Below are positions 50,971-59,924 of a DNA stretch of 64,000 nucleotides, piece by piece. How positions within the stretch are numbered: position 1 is the stretch's first letter; the number at the start of each line of letters is the position of its first letter. Under the pieces are notes generated by a model that was given only the letters and a program-made list of their open reading frames with translations, made no database searches and was not told the origin of the DNA. Origin of the DNA: Prorocentrum cordatum (taxonomy: Eukaryota > Sar > Dinophyceae > Prorocentrales > Prorocentraceae); NCBI GenBank assembly GCA_963575745.1, contig CAUYUJ010007236.1, positions 1 to 64,000 on the forward strand. The letters are read 5' to 3'. The position numbers and the translations under genes are program-made.

Positions 50971-51990
50971 CGCTGAGAGGCGAGGATGAAGATGCTTTCT
51001 CGGCGTAGGCAGAACAAGTATTCGCGAGTATTGGGAGGGGGGGAGAAGGAACACAGAGGATGGAGGGGGGGGATGTGAGTCCAAATCCCCTCCACCAGTC
51101 CTCGCACCGCCATGCGCCTCACCTCGTTTCTCTGTGCCATGCTGGAGGTGTCTCAGTTCTGTTCTGCAGAGCTGGATGCGACGTGCCGTGGGCTCTGCGC
51201 CCATGGGTTGCGCCCGCGCCCACGGCTTGCGCCGTGGACTGCCTCTGGGGTGCCATGCTTTTCTTCGTGGCCTTGGGTTTTCTTCGTGGCCTTTGTGTGA
51301 GGGCCGATTATTTTCCGTGGCCTTGCGCCCATCGGCGGCGCCACGGATTACTTCCAGGATGTCTGGGATTCTCCTTGGCCATCGGTTGCGCCGAAGGGCC
51401 AGTTGCGCCATGGATTCCCCAGGGGGGGGGCCCGGTTCAGCGTAGCAGCAGGGCTCGAGCGGCCCGTCGGCAGCGGCAGCGGCAAGCGGCGCTTGCAAGC
51501 CAATGTCGGCCGCAGGCCACAGCCAGCGGAGCCAGAGGCGCTCCACGGCGACACGTCTTCGGCCTCGGACGCAGCGGTCGGACCAGGGAGGGGGTGAAGG
51601 CCGACGGCATCGTCCGCCGCAGGACGGGAAGGTGACGGCCCTGCGGGAGCGCGGGCTTGCAGCTGGGGCGCTCCCGTGGGGCAGCGGCGCAGGCCCGCGG
51701 CAGGCCCTGCCTCGGCCGCGGCTCGGCCGGGGGCCCGGCTGGCGCAGCTGGGAGGTGCGCGCGATCGTCGGAGGCGTGCACGAGCGGGGTGCGGGTCAGG
51801 GCCGTGTGGGCAGCGTAGCCGGGGCCGCGCAGTCCCGCCCCCCCCCCCCCCTCACACTCGTCCGCGCACATGCCTCGGGCCACGATTCCCGAACCCTCTC
51901 TGCCTGGCCGCCGCCTCGGGCGCACTCGAGGTCTGCTGTTTTTTCCTCCGCCTCCACATTCATACACCTGTCCTCCTGCCTCCTTCTTAT
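50971..51990. other. no confident gene
   Basis: Short iterations of TTGCGCC and CGTGGCCTT words lie at 51200-51400. A minus-strand frame at 50917-51546 and plus-strand frames after 51500 are open but unrecognised. Confidence 0.3.
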
Positions 51991-51992
51991 GC

Positions 51993-52090
51993 CTCGCCTC
52001 CTCCTTCTCCTCCTCCTCCTCCTTCTCCTCCTCCTCCTCCTCCTCCTCCTCCTCCTCCTCCTCCTCCTCCTCCTCCTCCTCCCCCCGTCC
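51993..52090. repeat. (TCC)n tract
   Basis: Almost pure TCC with two TTC interruptions. Downstream, KKEEPKKEEEAKPLEALECE in a plus frame could be a small exon, but it has no recognised family. Confidence 0.95.
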
Positions 52091-52339
52091 TCGGGCCGGG
52101 AGGTGCCCAAGACGCTCCGAAGAAGGAGGAGCCGAAGAAGGAGGAGGAGGCCAAGCCGCTTGAGGCACTGGAGTGCGAGCCGGTGGAGGGTGGGGTTCTG
52201 CCGCTGCAGTGCCTCCTCGGATGTCCTCTGCGGGAGCTGCTGCCGTTCGAGAGGAGGGCACGAAGAGGGGGGAATACTTTTCCAAGAGAGGCAATGGGAA
52301 TCAGAGAGGGAAAAGGTGTACCCATACCGCTTTGGGCCT

Positions 52340-52455
52340 CCTGGGGAGCTCTCGTCGCCACCGCTGGATTCGTGCCTAGAAATCTTTGTCAGAACGCACC
52401 CCTCACCCCAGGGGAGGTCTGGGGAGTAGCGGTAGTGATTGGTACCTTTTGATTT
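52340..52455. repeat. CTCGTCGCCACCG dispersed repeat, copy 2
   Basis: GGGCCTCCTGGGGAGCTCTC, GTCGCCACCGCTGGATTCGT, CAGAACGCACCCC and GAGTAGCGGTAGTGATTGGT. It matches 56020-56130 closely. Confidence 0.75.
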
Positions 52456-52639
52456 CCCAAGAGAAGTTGTCTCGGGGGGGGGACAGGGATTCTATGGCAC
52501 TCTAGGGGGGTCGTGAGGTTCGTGGGATCTGTCAGGATGAGGAGGTGGGGGGAGCTGGTCTTCTAGAGGAACTTCAGGGGGTTCCAGGGCTTCTCATGGG
52601 CTCCATGTAGGCCGCGGAGGTTCAAGGGTGCTTTCACCA

Positions 52640-52925
52640 CGAGGCGGAAGAGGAGGAGGAGGAGGAGGAGGAGGAGAAGGAGGAGGACGAGGAGGAGGAG
52701 GTGGAGGAGGAGGAGGTGGAGGAGGAGGAGAAGGGGGAGTAGGAGGAGTAGGAGGAGGAGGAGGAGGAGGAGGAGGAGGAGGAGGAGGAGGAGGAGAGGA
52801 GGAGGAGGAGGAGGAGGATGGAGGAGGGAGGAGGAGGAGAACGAGGAGAAGAGGAGGAGGAGGAGGAGGAGGAGGAGGAGGAGGAGATGAGGAGGAAGAG
52901 GGAAAGGAGGAGGACCACAGTAAAC
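52640..52925. repeat. GGA triplet tract
   Basis: GGA/GAG with GTG and TAG variants. Confidence 0.95.
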
Positions 52926-52978
52926 CAAATATGCATAAACGATGCTGCAAACCATAATCCCGTTCTGAGTAAGTCCCA

Positions 52979-53416
52979 TCATCGTTGGCCCCTACCAGCC
53001 ATCGGTCTCACTACACGAAGCATCCCCTTTGAAACATTCGCACAGTTGGGCCTGCCATTTTGTCGATGGCCCCGCTTAAAAAAAAAAAAAAGGTAGCGCC
53101 TTGCATCTGGCAGCGCGTCATCAGGAACGCGAGAGACACGGATCATACACAGCGTCGGAGTAATCACCAAGTTTCCCCTTTCGAAGAAGGACCTCATCGA
53201 CGCAATCTCATCGGGAAAGCCCATACACGTGCAAGATGGTTTCCCCGATTCGGTGGCCCACTTGGCGTATGACGCTTTGGTGCTGGCAGCCTCGCCATTG
53301 CGGTGGCTGTATATTCCATGAAGTGGCCATGGGTCACCCCCCCGAGACAGGAGAGAGGACGCCCTGGCGACAGATCGCCAGGCTGAGCTGGCGATCTCAG
53401 CGTTCGCAGGCGACAC
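52979..53416 (-). CDS. unrecognised minus-strand coding-like frame
   Basis: The frame includes KASYAKWATESGKPSCTCMG, FPDEIASMRSFFERGNLVIT, PTLCMIRVSRVPDDALPDAR, then a Phe run from an A12 tract (53077-53091) and KGMLRVVRPMAGRGQR before the stop. The middle looks like genuine protein. It lies downstream of the minus-strand gene at 53.5-56.0 kb and may be its 3-prime part. The homopolymer is a likely site of indel error. No family was recognised. Confidence 0.35.
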   Translation of the reverse strand: MSPANAEIASSAWRSVARASSLLSRGGDPWPLHGIYSHRNGEAASTKASYAKWATESGKPSCTCMGFPDEIASMRSFFERGNLVITPTLCMIRVSRVPDDALPDARRYLFFFFKRGHRQNGRPNCANVSKGMLRVVRPMAGRGQR

Positions 53417-53484
53417 ACGTCTTCGGACGTCCTCTCAGGCGATCTGGCTGAGGAAACGTCCGAGAGGACACCTTTCTTCACACG

Positions 53485-53533
53485 TATCCTATGAGAAAGG
53501 ACACCCTGGCGACAGCTCCTTTCTCATAGGATA
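53485..53533. repeat. perfect 17-bp-arm hairpin
   Basis: TATCCTATGAGAAAGGA and TCCTTTCTCATAGGATA flank a 15-base loop. The loop word CCCTGGCGACAG also occurs at 53362-53373 after GGAC, and GATCGCCAG/CTGGCGATC pair nearby, so 53355-53535 is rich in small inverted repeats. Confidence 0.8.
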
Positions 53534-53769
53534 GCCTGCTCGCTGACCCCTGGCTGCCACTGGCCAGCCGAGACGCAGAAAGGGATCTGTGTGCTGTGGC
53601 GTCCCGTTCCCCTCTGCCCCTGCGCTCTCCAAGGGAGGCGGTCTCTGGCTCGCGTCGAGCTCTGTCTCGCTCGGTGTTGGCCAGCTCGCTGGTCGGGTCG
53701 GGCGGCCCTGGGGTCTTGGCAGCGCTGGCAGCTTCTCGGGGACCGCCACGCGATTGTACTCCCGTGCTG
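53489..53769 (-). CDS. possible 3-prime exon of the minus-strand gene
   Basis: Two minus-strand frames are open here: one with EKLPALPRPQGRPTRPASWP and one with REAASAAKTPGPPDPTSELA. The second is the frame reached if the foldback element at 53771-53940 is spliced out using GTAAGC and CATCAG. Composition is Pro/Ala/Glu-rich, with no recognised domain. Confidence 0.3.
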
Positions 53770-53770
53770 C

Positions 53771-53940
53771 TGATGGGCCTGCTTTCCACCACCACCACCA
53801 CCTCTACCACAAGTTGGGGGGGGAAGTCGGTGGAGGATGAGGAGGAGGAGGAGGAGGAAGAAGAGGAAGATGAGGACACCTTCCCCCCTCCAACTCATGG
53901 TGGTGGTTGTGGTGGAAAACAGGCCCATCAGCTTACAGCA
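53771..53940. mobile_element. foldback element, copy 2, at an intron-like position
   Basis: TGATGGGCCTGCTTTCCACC at the left is complemented by GGTGGAAAACAGGCCCATCA at the right; AAGTTGGGGGGGG and CCCCTCCAACT continue the arms. The core is GAG/GGA, whereas the copy at 9713-9880 has TCC in its core. Flanks GCTGC and GCTTA agree in only 3 of 5 bases. On the minus strand the sequence reads GTAAGC before the element and CATCAG at its end, a plausible GT-AG intron of about 177 bp within the gene. Confidence 0.8.
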
Positions 53941-54472
53941 GCAAGATCATCTCTCGGTTCGAGCGCTGGCCGTTGTGACTTGGTAGTCGACGTGTTGCAG
54001 CATGTTTATGATTCCCCCGGGTGTGGTGAAACACCGATGGCACGAGATCGTGGAAGGGCTGTTTCTCGTCGATCTTGGCGCACTTCTCTCTGTGTGCGTT
54101 GTGCCCGATGGAGTGCCGGTCTCTATCGTACGTCCCCACCGCGCACCTGTTGGTCGGGCGCGCTGATGCAGCCGCCCATCTGCTGCCAGGCCATTGGCCT
54201 GGTCTGAGAAATACTTGGCCCCCACGTGCGTCTCGATCATGTCCACCACCTCGTACTTGAGGGCTGGGCGTCCAATGGAGGGCCAAGTGCGGGGGCCCCA
54301 CTCTATCTTTCTGTGATACGGCCGAAGAGCACAGGTGGGGTGCTTCCTTTGTCCATCTCGGGCTTGTTGAACTTTGCGATCCGCTCGCTCTACAAGGGTG
54401 GGCTGCGGGTGCTGTTTGCCACCGGCTTGTGCCCTTGCTTCATCAGAAAGACGGCGTTCCTCCACCTGTTGC

Positions 54473-54639
54473 TCACCACTCACCAAACCACCCCAACCCA
54501 ACCCGAAGGCCTCAATTTGACCTCCATTTCCAGTTGGGGGGGGTCGGGGAACATCGAGAAAGCACATATGGAACCCGTACCCCCCCCAACCCGAAATTCG
54601 GGTCTTCGGGTTGGGTTGGGGTGGTCTGGTAGGTAGTCA
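54473..54639 (-). mobile_element. introner-like element, copy 1 (167 bp, target duplication GTTGC)
   Basis: TCACCACTCACCAAACCACC opens the element and GTGGTCTGGTAGGTAGTCA closes it; the terminal inverted repeat is about 36 bp. The interior has ACCTCCATTTCCAGTTGGGG and ACCCGAAATTCGGGTCTTCG. GTTGC lies at 54468-54472 and exactly again at 54640-54644. On the minus strand, removal of element plus one GTTGC joins LKLHQQ to QVEERR in frame. A GC-AG intron from 54644 to 54466 would also keep the frame, losing two glutamines. Confidence 0.9.
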
Positions 54640-54825
54640 GTTGCTGATGCAGCTTCAGGGGCGCTGCCAGGGCAACCCGCGCCAGCGCCAGGAGCGTGCT
54701 CGACAGCAGCGGCCCGAGCGCGCCCTGCAGACCCAGGCCGTGAGCTCGGCCGTGCGCACGGCGCGCTGGAGCTCCTCGTTGGTGTCCATCTCGGCTTGGT
54801 CTCGAGCTGCGGCTGCTGCTCCTTC

Positions 54826-54992
54826 TCACCACCCACCAAACCACCCCAACCCAACCCGAAGGCTCAGATTTACCCTCGATTTCCAGTGGGGGGGGGTCGG
54901 GAAACATCGAAAAAACACGTGTGGAACCCTTACCCCCCCCAACCCGAAATTCGGGTCTTCGGGTTGGGTTGGGGTGGTCTGGTAGGTAGTCA
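54826..54992 (-). mobile_element. introner-like element, copy 2 (167 bp, target duplication CCTTC)
   Basis: Same length and ends as copy 1, with interior TCAGATTTACCCTCGATTTC and AACACGTGTGGAACCC as in the copy at 32303. CCTTC lies at 54821-54825 and exactly again at 54993-54997. On the minus strand the gene reads GAAG, then GTGACTACC ... GGTGAGAAG, then GAGC: a canonical GT-AG intron (54822-54993, 172 bp) whose removal recreates the pre-insertion sequence GAAGGAGC and keeps the frame. Confidence 0.92.
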
Positions 54993-55113
54993 CCTTCGGC
55001 TCCGTCGCTTGCCGCATTGTCTGCATGGGCAGCTGCAGGAGCTGGGGCTGCTGCAGGTGCCGGGGCTGCTGCGCCAGCCCGAACCGGCGCGGCCGTCAGC
55101 AGGTGCGGCTTGC

Positions 55114-55432
55114 TTACGCTTCTTCCTGTTGGGGGGCGCTCTGGCCTGCCCAGCCTCGGTGAGGATCTTGGATCTCGTCATCGTGCTGGTCCAGCTCGGC
55201 CCACAGGGAGTTGTCAGGTGCGAGCGTTTCCTGCTGCTTCACGGCGGGATCTGTGGCGCCCCGCGCAGAGTTTAGTTTGGCCCAGGGGGACTCTTCTGCC
55301 TGAGCGCATGGCCGCTTGGGCCTGGACCAACTCGACTCCGGCCTGCAGGCGCTTGGCGCGCTTGTCGTCCAGCCTTTCCTCGGCGTCGGCGACCTCGCTG
55401 TCGGCCCGCTCCATGGCCTTCTCCTGAGGAGG
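55114..55432 (-). CDS. coiled-coil segment of the minus-strand gene
   Basis: One frame reads MERADSEVADAEERLDDKRA then KRLQAGVELVQAQAAM, a clear heptad-rich coiled coil. After a frame change near 55.30 kb the protein continues ESPWAKLNSARGATDPAVKQ, LAPDNSLWAELDQHDDEIQD and PHRGWAGQSAP. A run of six C at about 55.13 kb is the site of a further shift into NRKKRKQ. It lies directly upstream of the central part above. Coiled coil followed by a basic Ala/Pro linker resembles gag-like proteins, but this is inference. Confidence 0.45.
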
Positions 55433-55487
55433 CCTTGAACTAGTTTAAGCATCCCCTCCCTGTTTCTCTGAGCGGGGAATAACCCTG

Positions 55488-55645
55488 CCCCTCCTCCTCC
55501 TCCTCCTCCTCCTCCTTTTCCTCCTCCTCTTCTTGCTCTTCCTCCCCCCCTCCTCCCCCCCTCATCCCCCCTTCTCCTCCTCCTCCTCATCCTCCTCATC
55601 CTCCTCATCCTCCTCATCATCCTCCCCTCCTCCCCCCTCCGCCGT
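55488..55645. repeat. TCC / TCCTCA triplet tract
   Basis: TCC repeats passing into CCTCAT hexamers at 55585-55620. On the minus strand it would lie in an intron between the 55.7-kb exon and the coiled coil. Confidence 0.92.
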
Positions 55646-55734
55646 GGAGGAAGCAAGTCCGGCGAGAAGGGCGTCGAAGACAAATTTTAATTTCCGACTC
55701 TTGGGGGCTTCAGACCCCTAGAGGTGAAGAGGGA

Positions 55735-55968
55735 TGGCCAGATACGCTCTGGAGGCGCTGCTCCTCTGTCTCGGCGACGCGCTCGGGCGGGGCGTTGATT
55801 CCGCTTTCGTGAGCTGGTCCGGGAGGCGCCCCGCCGCGCCAACCGTTGCACTTGGAGGCGAGGGCCCCGAGGAGGGCCGCGACGGACAGGTCGGGGGCGC
55901 TCTTCGGCCTGTCGTTCCGCGGCGCCTCTGGGAACTCGCTGTCCGTGGCTGCGGCTGCTGCTCGGAGG
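55735..55968 (-). CDS. probable 5-prime exon of the minus-strand gene
   Basis: One minus frame reads ATDSEFPEAPRNDRPKSAPD, LSVAALLGALASKCNGWRGG, then ESGINAPPERVAETEEQRLQ and SVSGHPSSPL before a stop. It begins after CCTCCTCCGAGCAG, a good acceptor, which itself follows a CTCGTCGCCACCG repeat copy. Soluble, with no recognised family. The adjacent frames are Arg/Ser-rich and less protein-like. Confidence 0.35.
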
Positions 55969-56019
55969 AGGAAACAGTACCCAGACCGCTGCCCGTCGCC
56001 CGCTTTCCTTTTTGTTTGG

Positions 56020-56135
56020 CCTCCTGAGTGGCACTCGTCGCCACCGATGGATTCGTCTCGAGATTCTGGTCAGAACGCGCCCTGGAAGAAGTCCGGGGAG
56101 CAGCGGTAGCGGTACCTCTTGGTCTGCCCAAACTT
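56020..56135. repeat. CTCGTCGCCACCG dispersed repeat, copy 3
   Basis: GGCCTCCTGAGTGGCACTCG, TCGCCACCGATGGATTCGTC and GGGGAGCAGCGGTAGCGGTA align with 52340-52455 and 5166-5300. Confidence 0.75.
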
Positions 56136-56219
56136 GTTGTTGTCCGTGGTTGTTGCTGCACTCTTGGTCGGTAGCAAATCAGGCGAACCTGGTGTACACC
56201 CTCTCAGTTCTGTCTTGAG

Positions 56220-56345
56220 CGTCTACTAGCGTCGATTTGCGTCTGGGAGTCGATGAGATAGCGCGAATTTAGCGTCGCCTAGCGTCGCCTTGCGTCGATT
56301 TAGCGTCGTCGATTTAGAGTCGACGAGCGTCGATTCGCAAGAGCC
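56220..56345. repeat. GCGTCGATTTA-type short tandem repeat
   Basis: AGCGTCGATTT, GCGTCGCCTA and GAGTCGACGA words, about 11-12 bp apart, for about 120 bp. Confidence 0.75.
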
Positions 56346-57149
56346 AGCAAGATGACATGGGAGGCTCCCATGAGCTTGCCACCGAACTCTTTTCGTGGCG
56401 ACCTCCTGGGGCCCACTCCCTTTGAGGTGTGGACGGCTGCCGTACTTCTGGTTTGACTGCGGTGCCGCAGTTGTGGCAGGTGGAACGAGCGGTCCATGTC
56501 TACCTGAGTCTACACTGCTTGCGCAGTGCGTATCCTTGGGTTGCAATTCCGCTCGGCTGCGGACTGCGTGGCGATATAGAGGACCATTGGGACACGAGAT
56601 ATATAAATGTTTCTAATGAGCCGGCGAGGATATGCAACGACCCTCGCAGGGCAAGATAGCTGAAGACTGGGCTCGGATCAGAGTTACTCGTCGGTCGTTG
56701 AAAACATGTACTTTGGAAGCCCAAGTCCCAATCTGCTTTAGTCGCCTTCCTGCTTCCCCTTCCCTCCCTCTTAGGGGGTGGGCGGAAGCCGAATCTATGT
56801 TCAAAGCCTTCCTACCTCATGTTTCAACCCGCTTCGGACAATTCGCCTTTCGGTTGCCCCGATTCGCCTCATGCTGCTGCGGACTGCCACTGCCTCGCCG
56901 CCGACGACAAGAAGCTTTTACCCACTCCTTCCGACCGGCGGGTATCCATTTCGTCCGCTGTGAGAACCGGCAGCTGGAGCCGAGATGGCTTCGGGCCCCT
57001 CAGGTCCCCGGGGAGCTCTTCCCCTCACAGGGCGCGCGGACCGCTCCAGAGCCGCCGCGAGCGATGGGACAGGTCGGTCGGGACGGGTTCTGGATTGGCT
57101 TGGCAGGGTCAGGGGTAGAGGGGGGCGACGACTTCGCCCAGACACCCTC
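56346..57149. other. no gene seen
   Basis: Frames open on both strands, for example plus 56632-57228, but no recognisable motif or strong exon signal. Confidence 0.3.
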
Positions 57150-57310
57150 GCGTCCTGAAAAAAAACACGACGGAGGTGTGTCGCTATTTTCGGCCTCGGG
57201 GGGCCTTGACTGGGTCTCGGGACTGTGAAAGAAAAATAGTCCCGGGGACAGGGTCCCGACCTCTGGGGATCGGCGCTGTGGAACAAAAACACGTCGTCGG
57301 GGGTCAGATA
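57150..57310 (+). repeat. GGCCTCGGGACCGTC repeat, copy 5
   Basis: GAAAAAAAACACGACGGAGG, TCGGCCTCGGGGGGCCTTGA, AGTCCCGGGGACAGGGTCCC and AAAACACGTCGTCGGGGGTC keep the family order. Confidence 0.85.
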
Positions 57311-57324
57311 TAGCGGGGGGAAAG

Positions 57325-57480
57325 TCATGGTTGGGGCCATGATATCTCCCTGGGTGTCGTGGCCGCTCTTTTCTTATGTCAGTGCGCCCCTGGGCCCCCT
57401 CTGGGGCCGCGCACGTGCCTCGGAGCATGATTTGCACACACCCTTCTTGCTCGCCCCCCTCGGGGACGCCCCCGGCAGGT
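57325..57480. repeat. GCCATGATATCTCC dispersed repeat, copy 2
   Basis: GGCCATGATATCTCCCTGGG, CTTTTCTTATGTCAGTGCGC and GGGGCCGCGCACGTGCC. It starts about 15 bp after the preceding repeat; 59650 shows the same left context AGGGGGGGGG. Confidence 0.7.
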
Positions 57481-57599
57481 TTCCAAGACGGCAGGGCGAA
57501 ACAAGGTCAGCTTGGACAGGATGGGACAAGGGTCAAAGGATGAAAAGGAGCCCATGCCGCTACGCATCTCTCGTCGCGGCTATCGGCTTCGTCTCGAAG

Positions 57600-58010
57600 T
57601 TTTGATTCTCATGCATCTTCAGAGCGGCCCGGGAAGCAGCGTTATCGTTTTTTTGTTCTGCCCCGCCAAATGCAGAACGCGACAGGTTGAGACAAGACAG
57701 GCCAAGACAGTCCCCTGGTCGGACCAATATGGCCCCAAGCCCCACGGCGCCCTGAGAGGGCTCGATGACGGCCCCAGAGCCTCCAGAGGTTGGCAAGACG
57801 CACGAAGACGGCCACCTAGCGGACCCCCAAGGGGCTCCCAAGATGCAAACATAATGTATCACCTTCGGGTTCTCGTGTGACTGGCCATGCTCGACTTCTC
57901 GGTCTTCAGGCTACCCAAGACGGCCCCAGCAGCGGCCCCAAGGCAGCCCACGACGGCCCAAGAGAGCTCTGACGACAGCCTTCAAGGGCCCCACGATGCT
58001 CCCGTGACTC
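57600..58010. repeat. degenerate GGCCCCAAG / GACGGCC repeat field
   Basis: CACGGCGCC, GACGGCCCCA, CCAAGGGGCTCCCAAGATG and AAGACGGCC words recur irregularly. It is the reverse complement of the type of sequence in the Rolling stone-like intron (GGCCGTCTTGGGGCC). Confidence 0.55.
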
Positions 58011-58154
58011 GGGCCTCTGACTGCCGTTTGGGACGACTCGAGCCCCCGAGTGCGCTCGGCGAGGCGCAGATGCTAGAAAGCTTCCCGATGCGAAAAGTCC
58101 TTCAGGAACCAACGGAAGTCCTCCTCCGATGGAGGTGGGAGGGAGGGGGTCTGG

Positions 58155-58268
58155 CCCCTCCCCCTCCTCCTCCTCCTCCTCCTCCTCCTCCTGCTCCTGC
58201 TCCTCCTCCTCCTCCTCCTCCTCCTCCTCCTCCTCCTCCTCCTCCTCCTCCTCCTCCTCCTCCTCCCC
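58155..58268. repeat. (CTC)n tract
   Basis: Pure TCC/CTC triplets with two CTG interruptions. Confidence 0.95.
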
Positions 58269-58270
58269 TT

Positions 58271-58489
58271 GCTGTCTCTGTCGCCCGCGGGCAGACCGCC
58301 GCCCAGGCCGCAGAGTTCCCCAGCCTCGTCTCCGCGGTCGCCCCGAAGAAGGCGGCGAAGGCAAAGGCCGGCCCCGTCGTTGCCAAGGCGGGGGGCCGCC
58401 CCCCCCCCCTGCCCCCGCTTGTCAGGGGCCGTCAGCTGACCATCTCGCCACTCGCCGAACCCTCCTCCTACACCTTGGGCGATGCTTAA
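58271..58489 (+). CDS. unrecognised 3-prime exon after the CTC tract
   Basis: The plus frame reads AVSVARGQTAAQAAEFPSLV, SAVAPKKAAKAKAGPVVAKA, then PPPLPPLVRGRQLTISPLAE and ends SSYTLGDA, then TAA. Lys/Ala-rich. Whether the CTC tract is translated (poly-Pro) or lies in an intron is unclear. No family was recognised. Confidence 0.35.
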   Translation, partial: AVSVARGQTAAQAAEFPSLVSAVAPKKAAKAKAGPVVAKAGGRPPPLPPLVRGRQLTISPLAEPSSYTLGDA

Positions 58490-58633
58490 GAAAACCTAAG
58501 TTTTCGGCCAGAGTCTGGATTATTCTTAACTTGTCAATGTAAATCCCAAGATTTTGATAGAAGTTCTGGGTTTTTATTCCAGTTCTGAGACTCTGAATTT
58601 CTTAACCCATGGTTTCTTAAGCATTTCGCAGGG

Positions 58634-58815
58634 TGTACAGTCAAGCCGCATAGTGAGGATGAGCGGCTTGCCAAGGCTACCCTCGCATCCTTCCCCTGAG
58701 ACACATCTTTGGCCGCTTTCGCCGGCCGCCCCCCGCTCGCGAAGTGCTGACATGGCCTTCCAAGGCCCTTCCAGCCTTACCGTGCGTCCTCACTAGGCGG
58801 GTTGGCTGCAGTTGT
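58634..58815. mobile_element. TACAGTCAACCCGCA inverted-end element, copy 2
   Basis: TACAGTCAAGCCGCATAGTG on the left and CACTAGGCGGGTTGGCTGCA on the right are imperfect inverted repeats; TAGTGAGGATG and CGTCCTCACTA pair well. The interior contains GGCTACCCTCGCATCCTTCC and TTTGGCCGCTTTCGCCGGCC. Confidence 0.75.
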
Positions 58816-59159
58816 CCTGAAAACTAATGTCTTCCCAATTGATGGGCAGGGGACTCCACAACGCAGCAGCTGTTCAGAGGAGAAGAAGAGGAACCGAGGG
58901 AGGGAGGGGCAGCTCGCAGGCGACTTTTCTCCCCCACCCCCCGACCCCTCGACGAAAAAGGAAGCCGCTCAGAAAAGGAGGGGAGCCTTGGGATACACCC
59001 CACTGGGGCTATCCGGACGCACCCCCTATCGAGGATGGACGCCCCCCCTATCGTACCATATCCCAGGGTTGGGCCCTACATGCCTGGTCCGTCCGAACAC
59101 CCCACGAAGCCTGGGCTCTCCCGGGTAAGCGTTGGACCACCTCGCCAGTCCTGGCTGGG
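58816..59159. other. no gene seen
   Basis: A plus-strand frame at 58802-59128 is open but unrecognised. No repeats noted. Confidence 0.3.
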
Positions 59160-59345
59160 TCGTAGGATCGCGCCGTATCGCCGATGCGTCGGCGATGCCA
59201 CTCGATGTTGAGCCCGACTTTCTTTGCGCAGACGTCGTGGCCGCGCCGACGTCACCGATGCATCGCCGATGCATCGACGAGGTATCGCCGATGTATCGTT
59301 GATGCGGTGCGGTCCTGCGACCCCATCTAGTCGGATCCCATTCGG
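59160..59345. mobile_element. GATGCATCGCCGATGC element, decayed copy
   Basis: GTAGGATCGCGCCGTATCGC on the left and GATGCGGTGCGGTCCTGCGA, then CCCCATCTAGTCGGATCCCA on the right correspond to 23985-24190. Confidence 0.65.
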
Positions 59346-59354
59346 GAGGCCTCT

Positions 59355-59525
59355 ACAGTCAACCCGCATAGGAAGGCTGGGCACCCTCCCCAAGGGTACC
59401 CTTGCATCCTTGCCTCCTCCTCCCATCCTTGGCGCGCGCGCCCCGCTCGAAGGGCCTCGAAACGGGCGTCCAAGGCCCTCGCATCCTCACCGCGCATCCT
59501 TCTCATACGGTTTGGCTGCACCAGC
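59355..59525. mobile_element. TACAGTCAACCCGCA inverted-end element, copy 3
   Basis: TACAGTCAACCCGCATAGGA, GGGTACCCTTGCATCCTTGC, CCATCCTTGGCGCG and CATACGGTTTGGCTGCA preserve the family order. It begins about 10 bp after the decayed element above. Confidence 0.7.
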
Positions 59526-59649
59526 GCTGCCAGCGCAGCGCGTGGGCGCAAAGCTGGCCACCTCACCGAGCCCGGCCGAGTCCGGCCCCGGGGCCTCGGC
59601 GCGGGTCGGGGGCGGAAACGAGGGGGGTAATGACTACCTAGGGGGGGGG

Positions 59650-59830
59650 GGGATCTCGTGGCGGGGGCCATGATCTTTCCCCAGAGCTCGTGGCGCCCCT
59701 CCTTATATTCCATTACGTCCCCGGCCCCCCCGCTGGGCCGCGCGCGCGCCGCCGGTTATGATTTGCGCCCCCCCCTCTCGGACACCCCCCTCTTGGCCGC
59801 TCCCGAGCGGGCGAAGGGCGGCGCGCGGCG
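59650..59830. repeat. GCCATGATATCTCC dispersed repeat, copy 3
   Basis: GGCCATGATCTTTCCCCAGA, CTCCTTATATTCCATTACGT and GTTATGATTTGCGCCCCCCC align with 21410-21565. Confidence 0.75.
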
Positions 59831-59924
59831 GCGCGGCCAGGGCGGTGGGAAGGGCGCGGCGGCGCTCCCCGGCATCCGACGCCGTGGGCTTTCGCAGCAC
59901 GGGGCCCCAGCTGTTCGTCCTCCT

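Larger units (their letters stand above)
53947..55110 (-). pseudogene. central part of an unrecognised minus-strand gene carrying two introner-like elements
   Basis: Reading on the minus strand: a basic stretch NRKKRKQAAPADG (55.1 kb), an Ala/Pro linker APAPAAAHADNAASDGAEG, the element at 54826-54992, then AAAAARDQAEMDTNEELQRA and VRTAEL, a frame change near 54.72 kb, ALGPLLSSTLLALARVALAA and PLKLHQQ, the element at 54473-54639, then QVEERRLSDEARAQAGGKQH, WGPRTWPSIGRPALKYEVVD, MIETHVGAKYFSDQANGLAA, another frame change near 54.15 kb, and KCAKIDEKQPFHDLVPSVFH. The frame is continuous across both elements only if each is removed. Several other frameshifts suggest a decayed copy or sequence errors. 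Coiled-coil and Ala/Pro composition suggests a retroelement gag-like or structural protein; no family is established. Confidence 0.5.
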
